DNA of 64,000 nt from Collybiopsis luxurians FD-317 M1 (taxonomy: Eukaryota > Basidiomycota > Agaricomycetes > Agaricales > Omphalotaceae). Each line of letters starts with the position of its first letter. Position 1 is the stretch's first letter. The notes below the pieces were generated by a model, which did not search any database, was not told the DNA's origin, and saw only the letters and a program-made list of their open reading frames with translations. A program made the position numbers and the translations under genes. The DNA is taken from the NCBI GenBank assembly GCA_000827265.1, contig KN834757.1, positions 231,310 to 295,309 on the forward strand. The letters are read 5' to 3'. This document shows positions 45,688 to 57,275 of the stretch, piece after piece.

Positions 45688-47102
45688 TAAAAATGGGATA
45701 GGATCGTACACGAAACGGCATAATCGATACTTAACGCGACTGAAATATTGATCCTCAAAGAATGTGATTATTGGGTAACGAGGACGCATTTTTCGTTCTC
45801 ATCAAAGCTATCTAATGCGGTGCTTCAAACGATGTGCTGCCCCTCACAGTTTTACCGAGCGTCTTGAAGGGAAGCACCATCAGACGAGCACTGGGCACGC
45901 GTGTAAGCGATGCACGGGATGAGTGCATCGTTTGAAGAACCCGTAACTTCAATGATACAATCACGAACGCATAAGATTGGTCTACTTCTTCCGATCCTAT
46001 TTCCCATGTTGTTCATTACTTGAAACCGCAGATCCTTCAAAGTGACAGTCTGGTTCGTACTATCCACTTTGTTCGCGAAGCGACCAGATGTAAGAAATCT
46101 TCGGTGGAGTTGCGATCATTGGCGGGCAATGCTGCAACCTGGAGACGGGGGGAGAGCAGGATGATAATAGCGATAAGAAATGGAGAACTTGGCTTGATGC
46201 ATGAGTTTTCGTTTTATCGCCGCTGCTGCCATTTTGGCGGCTCGGACCCACCGCGGTAGTAGGATCAACTCGACAGGATCGCTTTCTTGACCTCTACGCA
46301 GGTTTGATCACGGTCTAAAGACTCCCCAGCCGACTTTAGAAAAGGTTGCGGTTGAGCTCGCTGTGCTCTGGCTTGAAGTCTTTAGCCGTTACCCTTTGGG
46401 ACCCCGCATGCGAAGCGTATATGCAGTATTTGTGTAAGTTGCAGCTAACTGCCGTTTAATCACCTTCACTCTTATCACGGACCTTGTGGTGGCTTGTCTT
46501 TCCCTCGTCTATGGTTTGGATTGCGCGTTATACGCGCCCACTCGGTGGTGTCGTTTTCACCTTGGATTGACATGTCTATTTGAGCGCGCATATGGGTGGT
46601 GCCATAGAGCTAGTTTCGAATATCTCCAAGATAACTTGTTCTCTTCAACTACATGATAAAGAGGATTCCAGTGAGCGAGCTGTCGTCACTGCCTGCTTGC
46701 AAAAGTGGTAAAAGCCACGAAATCATCCAAGCTTACCACACCTTCGTGAAGCGGGAGATCTGAACAGGAAAGAATAATCTCCGGCGAATGGACCAGGAGA
46801 TTTTTCGTAAACCGAAGACGAAGAATGAAAGGACTACCGTTAGCGGGAGACCCCGTAATGATTTGGCATCGAATCGCTCGCGCCTTAAACTTGCCTTAAA
46901 TAGTCCGAAATCTTCCTCCCTCCTTGTTCGTCGAACGTAACCGCTGTTCGCTTCCGTTGATCTGACGGTCTATCAGCCTTTTCACCTGCGTTACGATGGA
47001 TGATCTTAGTCTTCATCATTGAGCGGAGGAAATCACCATTATTGCCTCTTGCCATTTTGACCCTTTATATCGGGATGCACAAAAAATGCATGGGCAGACA
47101 CG
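45688..47102. other. intergenic between rhodopsin genes 2 and 3, possible decayed gene
   Basis: A plus-strand segment near 46330-46435 (Leu-Glu-Lys-Val-Ala-Val-Glu-Leu-Ala-Val-Leu-Trp-Leu) ends at a gtaagt-like site, and a further frame near 46480-46600 looks protein-like, so a broken gene may lie here; no family recognised. 46905-47020 is the sequence copied, twice, into the relic at 5071-5322. TATATC at about 47066 may belong to the gene 3 promoter. Confidence 0.45.
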
Positions 47103-48317
47103 ATGACCCCCCTGCAGCATGTTGACATGCAAATGGATGTCTCCAAGACTTTCCTTTCTCCTGAGCTTGAGCATAAAATTTTCCGTACGTACCCCATCTT
47201 ACTTCGCAATTTTGGCCACTTATAGATCGCTCTGCTCAGTGTCTGGCTACACAGGAATAACTTTGGCTGGTTTAACCACTATTCTCCGTCTTGTACTGCG
47301 AATGCGATACTTCGGTTTGGACGACGTATTCGCCACCATGATGGGAATCTCTCTCCTGATTTTAGCAGTTGCTGGACAACTTTATTTCCAGCCTGACGGT
47401 ATGTTTTTCTACTTTTAATTTTGTTTCCAGGTTTGATGATGCGACGACACATGCAACAACTCTGTAGCTCCCGGTACCTTATCGCAAAGTTTACGAATCG
47501 CTCTGTACTATATCCTTGCGGTAAACTTCAATACTACAATCTGGCTAGCCCGTCTCTCCATTCTCTTCACAATCATTCGTCTCGGCGGTTACAGAAGGCA
47601 ACTGTACACTGTTTCCGGGTGTTTTGTACTTGCAATGCTTCTCCTTATCGCCCAAGTATTTTGGGTCTGTGAGCCTCAGAATCAGTATAATCACTGGAAG
47701 AGCGAGGCGCTGCCCCAGTGTATAGAGGGCAAAAGCATAGCAATTGCTCAAGTGACGAGTAAGTTTCACTGCTTAACATCTCCAACTCTTGCTAATCACT
47801 GACATTATTTCTACAGCTGATGCGTTCGCAGACCTCGTCCTAGTTGCTGCACCTCTCTTCCTCCTCCGACAACTCCAATTCAAAGATTCAAAAGGTCTAA
47901 AATTTCGTCTGATTGGATCGTTCATTGTTGGAGGTTTAACAACGTTTGTTTTGATTGTCCATGCTATGGAAATTCTGGAAAGCGACAAGATTTCGCTTTT
48001 CGTCGGCAATGTCGAGGTGAGTGATTTGCATTTGCTGAGATTCAATCCCCGTTCACTCTTCCGTCCTATAATCCATTCTGCCGGGCTTACCATGCGTGTA
48101 TACTATCAAGCTCGCTGTATCTGTTATGACAGCGAATTTTGCCGTTCTGGTAGCTGCGATCCTACGATTGTGGAGATTATTTCGCTCGCGGTACAAGCGC
48201 ACAAATAATAGCCAGCATAGCATGTTAGAGCCAAAGATGTCGACGATTGTGTACGGTGCTCCCCCTTCGGATCTAGAGCGCGGATTGTCACTGGATCAGG
48301 GTAGTAGGACGTCGTAA
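47103..48317 (+). CDS. fungal rhodopsin-domain membrane protein, tandem gene 3
   Basis: Exons 47103-47184, 47240-47398, 47468-47758, 47817-48016, 48111-48317; 312 residues. Exon lengths 82-159-291-200-207, matching the other two genes. Variants against the sisters: Arg-Tyr-Phe-Gly-Leu-Asp-Asp-Val-Phe (Trp to Leu) and Leu-Arg-Gln-Leu-Gln-Phe (Tyr to Gln after helix 5). Phe-Trp-Val-Cys-Glu-Pro-Gln-Asn and Val-Gly-Gly-Leu-Thr-Thr-Phe-Val are kept. The most diverged of the three, yet the closest relative of the relic exon 1 at 4886-4967. Confidence 0.9.
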
Positions 48318-48564
48318 GGTGAGATATAGACCGTTGAAGATGTTGGAAATGGACAAGGACGGTTTGAGAAATGGGCTCCGCTGTTGTGCAAGTATCTACA
48401 CATTGCCCTAGAGTTATTCAATAACGTAGCTAACTATTGCCTATGGTACCAGCTCTAATCCTACCCAGCAAGCAGCACCGCCTTGATAAGGTAAGCCAGG
48501 AATTCATATGTCCCCCGGCATGGTCCAAGATAGGCGTCTATGCGTACTCGTCGCAGTGAGACCG

Positions 48565-48973
48565 CTGAGGCATTGGCCAGGGCAAAAAATGTCGATAGAA
48601 GTATTATGATGTTCCCCCCAAATGAAAAATATCTGTTCAGCAGGAACATCTGGCTGCTAAAGCTGCTCAGGTGGGTCCAAATGAATCGCACTTCGGCATC
48701 TGTGGATTGTCAGCTTAGCGTAACGTCGGCCAGTCCAAGGCTCACCGATAGTGAGATGGCCATAATAAAGAAATGCTGGATTTGAATGCCCAGTACATTA
48801 GAAGGGTAAGAAAGTTGGATGAAGATTCAAATGGCGAGGGGACTGACACAAGGTCAATAAATAGAGGTAGCTTTCCGTACGTCTGTAACATTGGAGAAAT
48901 TAAATTCATTGTTCATTAATAACATAGACCGTACTTACAATTTCATCTCTAGAGTAAAATATTTGGAATTCAT
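48565..48973 (-). pseudogene. DUF6533 protein, truncated copy B
   Basis: Starts like copy A (ATG at 48973, Met-Asn-Ser-Lys-Tyr-Phe-Thr-Leu-Glu) with matching introns. The core reads Phe-Leu-Tyr-Tyr-Gly-His-Leu and Leu-Leu-Asn-Arg-Tyr-Phe-Ser-Phe-Gly-Gly-Asn-Ile. Similarity ends near 48565, exactly where copy A has an exon end: the gtaagt donor is replaced by gcggtc. The frame reads on into unrelated sequence to a stop at 48461. At most one helix pair of seven remains, so it is very likely not a working gene. Confidence 0.8.
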
Positions 48974-49046
48974 TTGCGTCGACCTGTTTGTGGGAGGTAT
49001 CGGAGTCTACTGAGATTGGCTCCTAAATAAGTACCTTGATAAAAAG

Positions 49047-49757
49047 TATCAAGACAATCCGGCATCCGGCTATAGTCCTTTTGCTTTGATTCTTGAAACT
49101 TGGTGCATGCATAAGGCAACGCTCCTTCGTGGAAGTGGGAAAAAGGAGAGAGGAAAGGGTGCAGAGTCCTGCGGAGGACTGTGTCAATTCCTAGTTTCGA
49201 GGGGTTTTAGCTGGGGCTTGTCCCCGCGCGGGTGGGCAGCTAACGAAAAGTGAACTGGAATGGTGTTACCGCGCTGGGACGAGCCTGGAACGTCCCGGCT
49301 GATAGTCGGACGCTTGAGATAGAGGGACAGGTGGGTGGGAATTTTTTTCTTTGAGACGCGACAGCTGAGGGCGGCGATGAGCGTGAAAGGCAGAGAGATG
49401 TCGGCGCCTAAACGGCACCGTCGGTGGTCCTTGCCTTATTCTCCGGTAAGCCGGCTTCGCTAGGCTTACCACGGAGATTCTAGGGGCCTCACGGCCCAGC
49501 TCTACGGCAAAATAGCCGAGATCGGCCCGCAGTTTAGAATACTAGGATCAGGATACGCGGTAGATTGGTGCTTCCTGGCTCATACTTGAAGCATCAAGAC
49601 AATCCGACCTCATGGTTATAGTCCTTTTGCTTTGATACTTGAAATTTGGTGCATAGCAACTTGAACGTGATGATGCACTCAAGGGGTCTCAGTCGTACAG
49701 CAGAACAGTCGAGCTCGGCCTGCAGTTTAAAATAGGATACGGAGCGCTGGTACTTCC
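49047..49757. repeat. two-module duplication with GC-rich insert and hairpin
   Basis: Module a (atcaagacaatccg...ttggtgcat) occurs at 49047-49108 and 49592-49654. Module b (gag-tcggcc-gcagttta...tggt-cttcc) occurs at 49518-49575 and 49711-49757. The a-b spacing is about 410 bp in the first copy and about 56 bp in the second, so the first copy holds roughly 350 bp of extra, GC-rich sequence. Inside it, 49445-49470 forms a hairpin GGTAAGCC...GGCTTACC, extended by CTCC/GGAG after a 2-nt bulge. No coding sequence. Confidence 0.75.
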
Positions 49758-50476
49758 GTATTGACACTGACCACAGAAGGTCTTACATGTTACAAGTATT
49801 TCTGCTCTTGTTCTTAAAACCAACATCAAACCTTCATCAACAAAAGTGCACGAAACTCGTAGCCGGGCACGATGAGGCACAAAGCCTCGTAAGATGCGAG
49901 GAGTCATTCCGCATGGTGTGTTGCCTCGTATTGGCCCTTGGCATTTTATGATTCCTTCCCGACTCGGATCCGCGAGTTCGTTGAATGCGGCGGCAGGTCT
50001 GCTCATCCTGTACATTCATCGCTAACGGTCGGGTTGGGTAATGTGGCCAAAAGGGCACTAGCCTCTGAAATTTGACCAGCATCATACCCGTACTACCTTA
50101 GTTTATTAGGAGCAGTGTAATCCCCTTCTTCCACAGTCGTCTTCAGACCAGTTTTATTGCGAGGTATCTAATCCGTAAAAAACCCAAAGATGTTACAAAT
50201 TAGTCAGTGTATAGATATGTCGTACAATCACCCGGGTCAGGCAGTATTCCCGGTTTTTGGCCCTCCTCCTCCTACGGTCCTCCCAGCCAGGGCTAGGTAT
50301 GTGTCTAGTAATGCTTGGCTATATATTCGTGCGTGATGCTCTGCGTGTATCGGAAGAGCTAGGGTCTGGTCCAGCAATCCCAGAGGACTCGGTTGCGGTA
50401 TTATAATTATCGTCTAGTGTACGATCGATTGTGCTGGACCAAAGAGTTGTCAGAGTCACTGAGGGTAGGAAGGAGG
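49758..50476. other. intergenic downstream of DUF6533 copy C
   Basis: Nothing recognised; the part next to 50476 is presumably the 3' flank of copy C. Minus-strand frames at 49689-50015 and 49837-50085 have no domain. Confidence 0.45.
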
Positions 50477-52337
50477 TTATGAGACGAGGAACGGACAGGA
50501 ACCACGAAAGCAAGAAGACTCACTACTATATCCTTCACCTTCACCTCCACCCTCACCGGTACCCTCCGTCCAGTCCGAGTCACTCCAAGGGGCAATCGTT
50601 TTCGCATGTTGGACATACAATCCTTGAGCCGCGAATTGATGCAGGTGGAGCATAAGTCGGGACGTTAACGTGACTGACATACTATAACGATTTGTATGAT
50701 GGCGAATGGAGGATAAGTTTTTGATGGATTGTGGAAGATAGATTTTGTACGCACCAGCTAGCGATTGACGAAAAGGGAGCACTAAGGAAAGAGTTCTGTA
50801 TGGGGAGACGAAAGCAAATGTGAGGTTCAACGGTTAAAAACCAGTACAAGAGACGTCTGGCGTACCCCAGTAATCTAAAGAAACATGGCAAAATGAGAAT
50901 GTTGCTCTTATTGACGAGAAGTTTTGATGGGAAGGGTTGGCGGAGGAAGGTTCGCCTAACCCAAAAGGAAAACGAAGGGACTCACATAGAAGGTGAAAAC
51001 ATTCAAGAAATTAAATAGACACATTATACTGTAGCGGATTAGAGGCATAATCAGTCAGATCCAGATCCGGGATAAGTGCAGACGTGAAGCCAGGAAGAGA
51101 AGACTCACGCGTAGTAGATAGTTCCTAAGGAGTGCATGAACAACTCGTTAGAACGTGATCTCCTCTCGCCGACGGGAGCGAGACTCACCATCCCTTATGA
51201 CTACAGAAAACAAGGACACCCTTCCAAATCGACTAATTCCAGTGTGGTATTTTGCTAGGTATGCTTTCCGAAGTGTCATTCCGAATAATAATACATCATA
51301 TAGAAAGAGTATTTCCCAGCCAACTGCGACCACTGGTAGGTACATGAGGGCTAGGCAGACTTGAGGAGATGGAACAGGGTAGACATACGGGCGGCGCTAC
51401 AAGAACAAAGAAATAGATAGATTGTTAGGATACGGCAAACAAGGAAGATCCCTGTGCGTACTTTTTCAAATCTAGAATATCATGACATCCCGCTGCGGGA
51501 ATTGACGAGGGCAATTTCGTTGACGACGATATCAAGTCGGTAATCTGAAGTAAAACCAACGAGAATCAATCAGTGATAAATGTGAGATCCGATGCATAGT
51601 GCGCATAGTAGTACGTACTATAGCCAAGACAACGCCACCAAACACCATTCCCGACAGAATCATCAAGAGTCTCTTATTCCGGTCGTAGAGGGCGTATATT
51701 CGCAGGGTAAGCAGAGCTTGCAAAATATCAGCCCCCCAGTCTCGAATCCAAACGGGCACTCACAGGCTACTATGACTTGAGCCAGAGCGTGAAAGATTTC
51801 TTGATACATGGTCCATGCGGAGCAACTGTACCGGATACGGAAGTGAGATGATTGAATAGATGAAAAGTGAGTGCAAATTGACCTCTGAAGGTAAACAGAG
51901 TGAGTTATCTATTTTGGATAAAAATTTCTGCCGGCTTACCGTGGTGAAAAGAATAGAAAGTAGCACTCCGATATTTCCAAAGAAAGAAAAGTATCTGTTA
52001 ATGAAGAAGAAGTAGCTGCTTAACGTGTTGGGGCGGTTCCAGATCAGTCGAATTTCGTCTTCTGTGAGAATGGCGCTAACAATCAGATCGCGAAAGGTAT
52101 GTACTGACGAAGATTCGTACTGAGTGTCATAAGGTGGTCATAATAGAGAAAGGCTTCGTTGCGATCCATAAACGCACTGAACGATGCCAGTAGCGAATCT
52201 CCACTCACTGAACGCGACTAGGTGAAGATAAACATCGTTCTGACTTGGAGCGGTAAAAATTAATCCTAGCTTGTAGGATATATGATTCCAAATACGCACA
52301 TTTTCGTTTCGAGAATGTCCACTGAATCCGTGGACAT
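50477..52337 (-). CDS. DUF6533 seven-helix membrane protein (copy C, intact)
   Basis: Starts at 52337 with Met-Ser-Thr-Asp-Ser-Val-Asp-Ile-Leu-Glu. Joining exons by splice signals gives, in order, Phe-Leu-Tyr-Tyr-Asp-His-Leu-Met-Thr-Leu; Glu-Ile-Arg-Leu-Ile-Trp-Asn-Arg-Pro; Phe-Ile-Asn-Arg-Tyr-Phe-Ser-Phe-Phe-Gly-Asn; Cys-Ser-Ala-Trp-Thr-Met-Tyr-Gln-Glu-Ile; Leu-Arg-Ile-Tyr-Ala-Leu-Tyr-Asp-Arg-Asn-Lys-Arg; Gly-Cys-His-Asp-Ile-Leu. The Cys-x2-Trp-x2-Tyr-Gln-Glu and Ala-Leu-Tyr motifs are family hallmarks. The tail after Leu-Thr-Ser-Arg-Leu-Met-Leu-His-Leu is Gly/Glu-rich and cytosolic in character. More diverged from A, B and D than they are from one another. No disabling change seen. Confidence 0.85.
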
Positions 52338-53353
52338 AGTCCCAAGAGCCTGCTGCTAGAGTCTGCAAAACAAACGGAAACTCCGGGTGAACATTGGAGG
52401 TCTGCGATAGAACAAGCCACATGTAGCTTATATACGACCCTACTTTATGCGCGCAGATCGCTCAATAGTGAGTCACTGGTGACAAATGGCATTTGACGGA
52501 TGGTGTCTGCAAATCAATACCCGGTCAATTGAAACGGGCAGAAAGTTAATGTTGGTGGAAGAATTGACCGTAGTTTCCGACTTCCACCGCTCCCAACCAG
52601 TGAAATACACGTCGAGCAAGGTTTCAGTGAGGAGGAGGTCGTTGTAGTTGAAGGTTAAGAACAGAAATGCTTTCCACGCGGTAGAAGTTGGGAAAATTAC
52701 TGGTTCGGTTGATCCCATCATTCGCTTATTTTGGCCCCGCGGGTTCAGATATAGCTGATCTACTGCACCCAGCAAGCACCCAGTGGAAGAAACACCTAGT
52801 CGACTCATTTGAGTCCGAATAGTAATATATAGTCAGGAATCAGAAGTTGTTATGATATGACGTACATAAATCATAGATCAGCGGTACAGCTGCGGGCTCT
52901 GTATCCAGTCACGGATAAGTCATGCTGGTCGCAGCCACTGGCGTTGAAAGACAGCTTGGCCTTTGGAAGAACACTGAAACAACATGCACGTAGCGGCGTA
53001 GAGAATCTTGCAACTGCGGGAGCTCATAAGGAGCTTAGCCCCCTAATCAATTGAGGTCAAGAGCGCCTTCGCACTAATCCGAGTTTGCGTTTTGGCTTGG
53101 ATCAATGGATGATAATTTACCGAAATATGACCTCATTTTTATCAATGATACGAGAAAATCGCTCATCCAGAATGCTAGAAGATCGTATTGAACCAAGCAA
53201 ATTCTCTGGAGTAATCTAGTCTCTGTCGTCTCCCAAAAAATAATCCTTTTATGATCTGGAAACGTTCAAGTTCAATGTTGACTCAGTAAAATAATGGCTG
53301 TTATCATGTACTACTGCGTCAATTAAGATACATACCATCCGTCCATCCTACCA
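52338..53353. other. intergenic between DUF6533 copy C and glutaminase-like gene 1
   Basis: A complete 111-codon minus-strand frame at 52473-52808 contains Trp-rich segments but no family I know. A plus-strand frame at 52857-53054 is likewise unassigned. The last 100 bases are the 3' flank of the glutaminase-like gene. Confidence 0.4.
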
Positions 53354-56300
53354 TCAATCAACCTCATAGTCTGGCGGGGGCTCATGCTGCATCGTTAGCA
53401 GCCTGATGTCCTCCACTACCATCCTTAAATATTCCATCTCTCCTCTCAAATCGGCCGCAGTATTCGATGAATAGGCTTCTGAATAGCTTGGGGTTGCCGC
53501 CGAGCTTTCCGGACTGGGTCGAGTGTCGGTGCTAGTGTTGTTTGAGTCATCGTCATTCAATGTAACTTTTCTTGGGGGAACAAGGCCTTTTTGTGCACGA
53601 GGAGCAAGAATTGTACGACCAGAAACCGACCGGTGAGGCTTAGTTATATCATGAGTGTACGGTTCGGCTCTCGTAGGTCGTTGCGAATGGAGTTTCCTCT
53701 GCCTCTGGAACCACTGTATCAACATGGCCAAACTCCCAGTTGTTTTTTTGTCTTTGATGTCTCTTGTACCTTTGCTCTCCCGACGACGATATCGGAGGAA
53801 GACCGCGAGAGCCAAGATAGCAATCAACGCAAGTCCACCGACGATACCTCCGGCGATCACTCCGGCTTTCACGCCAGCTTTTGATTGTGGATGGGAACTG
53901 TTGCCGACACTGCCGCCGTTGTTGCCACCGCCGCCGCTGCCGCTGCCGGGCGAGGCAGCAGTCAGGTTCTTCTTCGGCAGTCTATGAAGGATTGAATAAG
54001 TACGCCGAAAGGTCAGGTCGACACTTACTCGAGGGCGAGTAAAGCATACATTGCTCCTTGAGCCGGACTGTAACGTATAAGAGAAGAGTCAGAACACAAT
54101 TTTACTAAAGTACCTAAAAGTACGACACTAACCTTGCACTACCGCCTAATATACTCCCATCAATAGTACTGTAAGTCGTAGGGAACACAGTGTAATTTTT
54201 CTGGTTCGACGCAGCAGTATGTACCATCGAGACCAAAGAATTCCTCACGTTTGAATCGGTAAGAGTTCCGGCAGTGAAAAGAGTCCAGTGGGACTTTGCG
54301 GTACTATCTTGGTTGCTGTCAACTGGCAGCCCAAATGGCTGTGCTGTGGAACCACCAATCATCTGTGAGCAAGATCATCCCAGAACTGAGATGCAGCTCT
54401 GACCTGTGGCAACTGCGTTTGAATACCATGACGTTTGATTGCGGTAGATCTGTGGTTGGTTCATTAAGACTGCAGAAAACTCGAAAGACTGAAACTTACA
54501 TTGTCATCCACGAGGTCAAATCCAAGGAGTTTATCATAATACAGATTATACATCAAACCCCAAGAATTCGATGCACCATATGTTGAAGTCAAGTGCCCTG
54601 AAGACCCAGCAAGGATCTGCCAAAGAGAGACAAAAGAGGAGGCATTGCTCTATGACAATAAGAGCACCACTTTAAGGCATGAGAAAACAGGGTTGGGATT
54701 TAGAGGACATACATAATACTGATTAAAATCGTCAGACCTCCCCATCGTACGACTTATCTCAGCCATAGACCGGATAGCAATGATTCCCTTGATAGCCAAA
54801 TTCGTCATATTGGCATTGCTCAACCCATCTGCGGAGACACTAAAAAAGTTAAACGGTCAGGGTTCCAGAGTCAACTACAGCCATAGCTTGATCAAACAAG
54901 GCTCATCGACTCACAATCCACTCGGTGTCAAAGGGTTTTCTGAAATAAGCCAATCGGTCCATCTTTTCAATGTTGGGTACTACATGTAGAAATGGAAAAA
55001 ATAAGCAATGTGACCCAACGTTGAGACGACCGAAACTCAAGATGATCTGGTCAAACTCCAAACGAAAACGTACATACGAAGATAGCAACGATTTATCACC
55101 ATCAAATGTTGCATGTGCCCAAGCCATAATCAACATGTCACTGGTACTCTCCATTGCTGTGGAAAGAGTCGGATTGCCATTACCGGTGGCAGATGGGAAG
55201 GCGTTACCCAGGTCTCTAGCAGCAAAATCCGCGCTATACAAACTAGATGCTTCAAATTGCAAAAGCGATTCGAGGATGTATCCAGCCCAAGACGCGTTTA
55301 TGTATAGAAACGCAGGGAAAGAAGCATATAGAGTTTCAACCGGGTTCGTTCGCCTTTATATATCCGAAACGCCGACTCGGAGTTCAGAAAATGTTAAGGA
55401 ATTGCTACATGCATAAACAACTCACTGAGAATCTCCAGTATCTTTCATAAAAATGAGAACATCGGATTTGTTTACTTGTCCATTTGAATCAGACCCGACG
55501 GTAATTTCCATTCCAGCCATAGCTTGTCGTGAAGCTAGAGAAACTAAATCTGCATAATCGGATGAAATCCCTTGTGCATCCGATATAATCTGGTTATCCA
55601 AGGCAATTGCCCGCTGGAGAGCGTTCGAGGCGTCGCTCATGAAATCCGACATCTGCGTGAAGCCACAGAGAATAGATAAGATGAAGTTTTGGTGAAAGAC
55701 AGATCACATACCGCTGTTGGAACATCCGAGTATTTTGTGAAGAAGTACGGTTGACGGTTTTGGTTTCCGGTGGTAGTAGTGTAGACAATATCTGGACCTC
55801 GAACTAGACCAATCCCCCACACTACTGGGGACGAGGTAGATGTGATTGTCCCTAAATCCTGACTGAAGGCGAAAACAGGCAAACGACTGAGGAGGCATGA
55901 TCACAACCTGAAAAAGAAAAAACCGTCAAATGTTGTACTCACGTATCAATGCCACGGAAATCCGTATCTCGACTGTTGGTTAATGTGGCGTTGTTAAGGA
56001 ATGCAGTGCGGATTATAGTATTCTGGCCAGTTTGATAAGTAACCCCGGTTCCCTGAAATCAGTGTCATTGGATGGAAAACAATGCTCAAGTGCCAGAACG
56101 CACCGGGTTCGTAACATGGTAGATCACGCCATCTTCTGCCATATTGTTTGTCTCGGTCATGTATTGGAAAGGGGAACACTGTGCCTCATGATATATAATG
56201 GAAGTCCCTACGGTGGTATTCCATTGTATGACATTCAAAATGTTAGAAGATACCCATTCTGATCAGGAGAAATAATAGATCAGAGGTCCAAAGTGAAAGT

Positions 56301-56935
56301 CAAAATAAAAGCTCACCACCCCCAATATCATGGTATACTTGGAGTGAGTGAGGCTTTCCGTCTGTCGAGGAAGCCTCGAAATATATATATGTGAATGGGA
56401 AGGATTGTAGGACTAAATTTTCAGGCTGCACGCCAGCGACAATATCAGAATTGAAATATAAGACCAGACCCAAGTCTACACAGTCACCTCGATTGGACTG
56501 AGAAATGTGACATTGATTGCCAAACTTCCTGCCGTCAGGCTGAGAATGGAACGAGTAGGGGTTACTTGGTAGCTGTCGAGGGTAGCATTATTTAGCTTAG
56601 CATTGTCACTGAGCTTAAGGTCTGCAGGTGCACCCAGCCAGTTGTATGACGTGCCATCGACTCTCAGCAATCCGACCCACCCCAGAGTCTACAACATACA
56701 ACAAAGGTCCTCCATCAGCATGCAAACTCAGGTAAGAAGAGAGCGAAACATATACATGGTTCGTTGTCCAGAAAGTTGGCCATTGATTAACTCCAGGTAT
56801 TGTCGAATTATGAGATAAGTAAGCCTGAAGATAAGGAGATCGGACAGCGAGAGGAATAGCAGGAGGTTGAATGGATTGGCTCAACCCCAGCAGGACAAAC
56901 CCAGGAGCAAGAACAAGAACACAAAGAAGAAACAT
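53354..56935 (-). CDS. glutaminase A (GtaA)-like ectoenzyme with membrane anchor and cytosolic tail
   Basis: Relative of the secreted Aspergillus glutaminase GtaA, which hydrolyses glutamine to glutamate. Signal peptide Met-Phe-Leu-Leu-Cys-Val-Leu at the start. N-terminal domain (DUF5127 type): Tyr-Leu-Gln-Ala-Tyr-Leu, Trp-Pro-x-Phe-Trp-Thr, Leu-Leu-Arg-Val-Asp-Gly, Trp-Leu-Gly-Ala-Pro. Catalytic helical domain (GtaA six-hairpin type): Gln-Pro-Tyr-Phe-Phe-Thr-Lys-Tyr, Leu-Ala-Ser-Arg-Gln-Ala, Asn-Ala-Ser-Trp-Ala-Gly-Tyr, Asp-Leu-Gly-Asn-Ala-Phe-Pro, Met-Leu-Ile-Met-Ala-Trp-Ala, Leu-Ala-Ile-Lys-Gly-Ile, Lys-Ser-His-Trp. A Gly/Ser linker, one transmembrane helix (about 53860-53780) and a basic, Ser-rich tail of about 150 residues follow, ending Glu-Pro-Pro-Pro-Asp-Tyr-Glu. 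About a dozen short introns. Classical GtaA is secreted; the anchor and tail are the unusual part. Sister copy at 61946. Confidence 0.9.
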
Positions 56936-57031
56936 GTCTGCTGTTTGGTCCCTCTACTATTTGAGTTCAAAGTTTGATTAAGAGCGAAACGGAATCTGTT
57001 GCCGACGCTGAGACCTTTAACAAATCGTGAG

Positions 57032-57037
57032 TATATA
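57032..57037 (-). promoter_or_regulatory. TATA-like box of glutaminase-like gene 1
   Basis: TATATA on the minus strand about 97 bp before the start codon at 56935. Position fits a core promoter; no other support. Confidence 0.35.
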
Positions 57038-57275
57038 GCCTGGCAACCGAGATGATGTATCACAAAGACAGTTGAGGTAGACCCAGTACATTGTCCGTCA
57101 ACCTAGAGGAACTTCACTAGCTTGAAACTGGCTCAATGCAGCAGGGTGGACTGGGCAGCAAGATTAGAAATACATAGAACGAATATGTCTGCATATTTGT
57201 CAGGTGCTTGAGGACTTTCAGAGATTCAAAAATACGATACCAGGATCTGTCGATCATCATGAAACCTCCTAGAAA

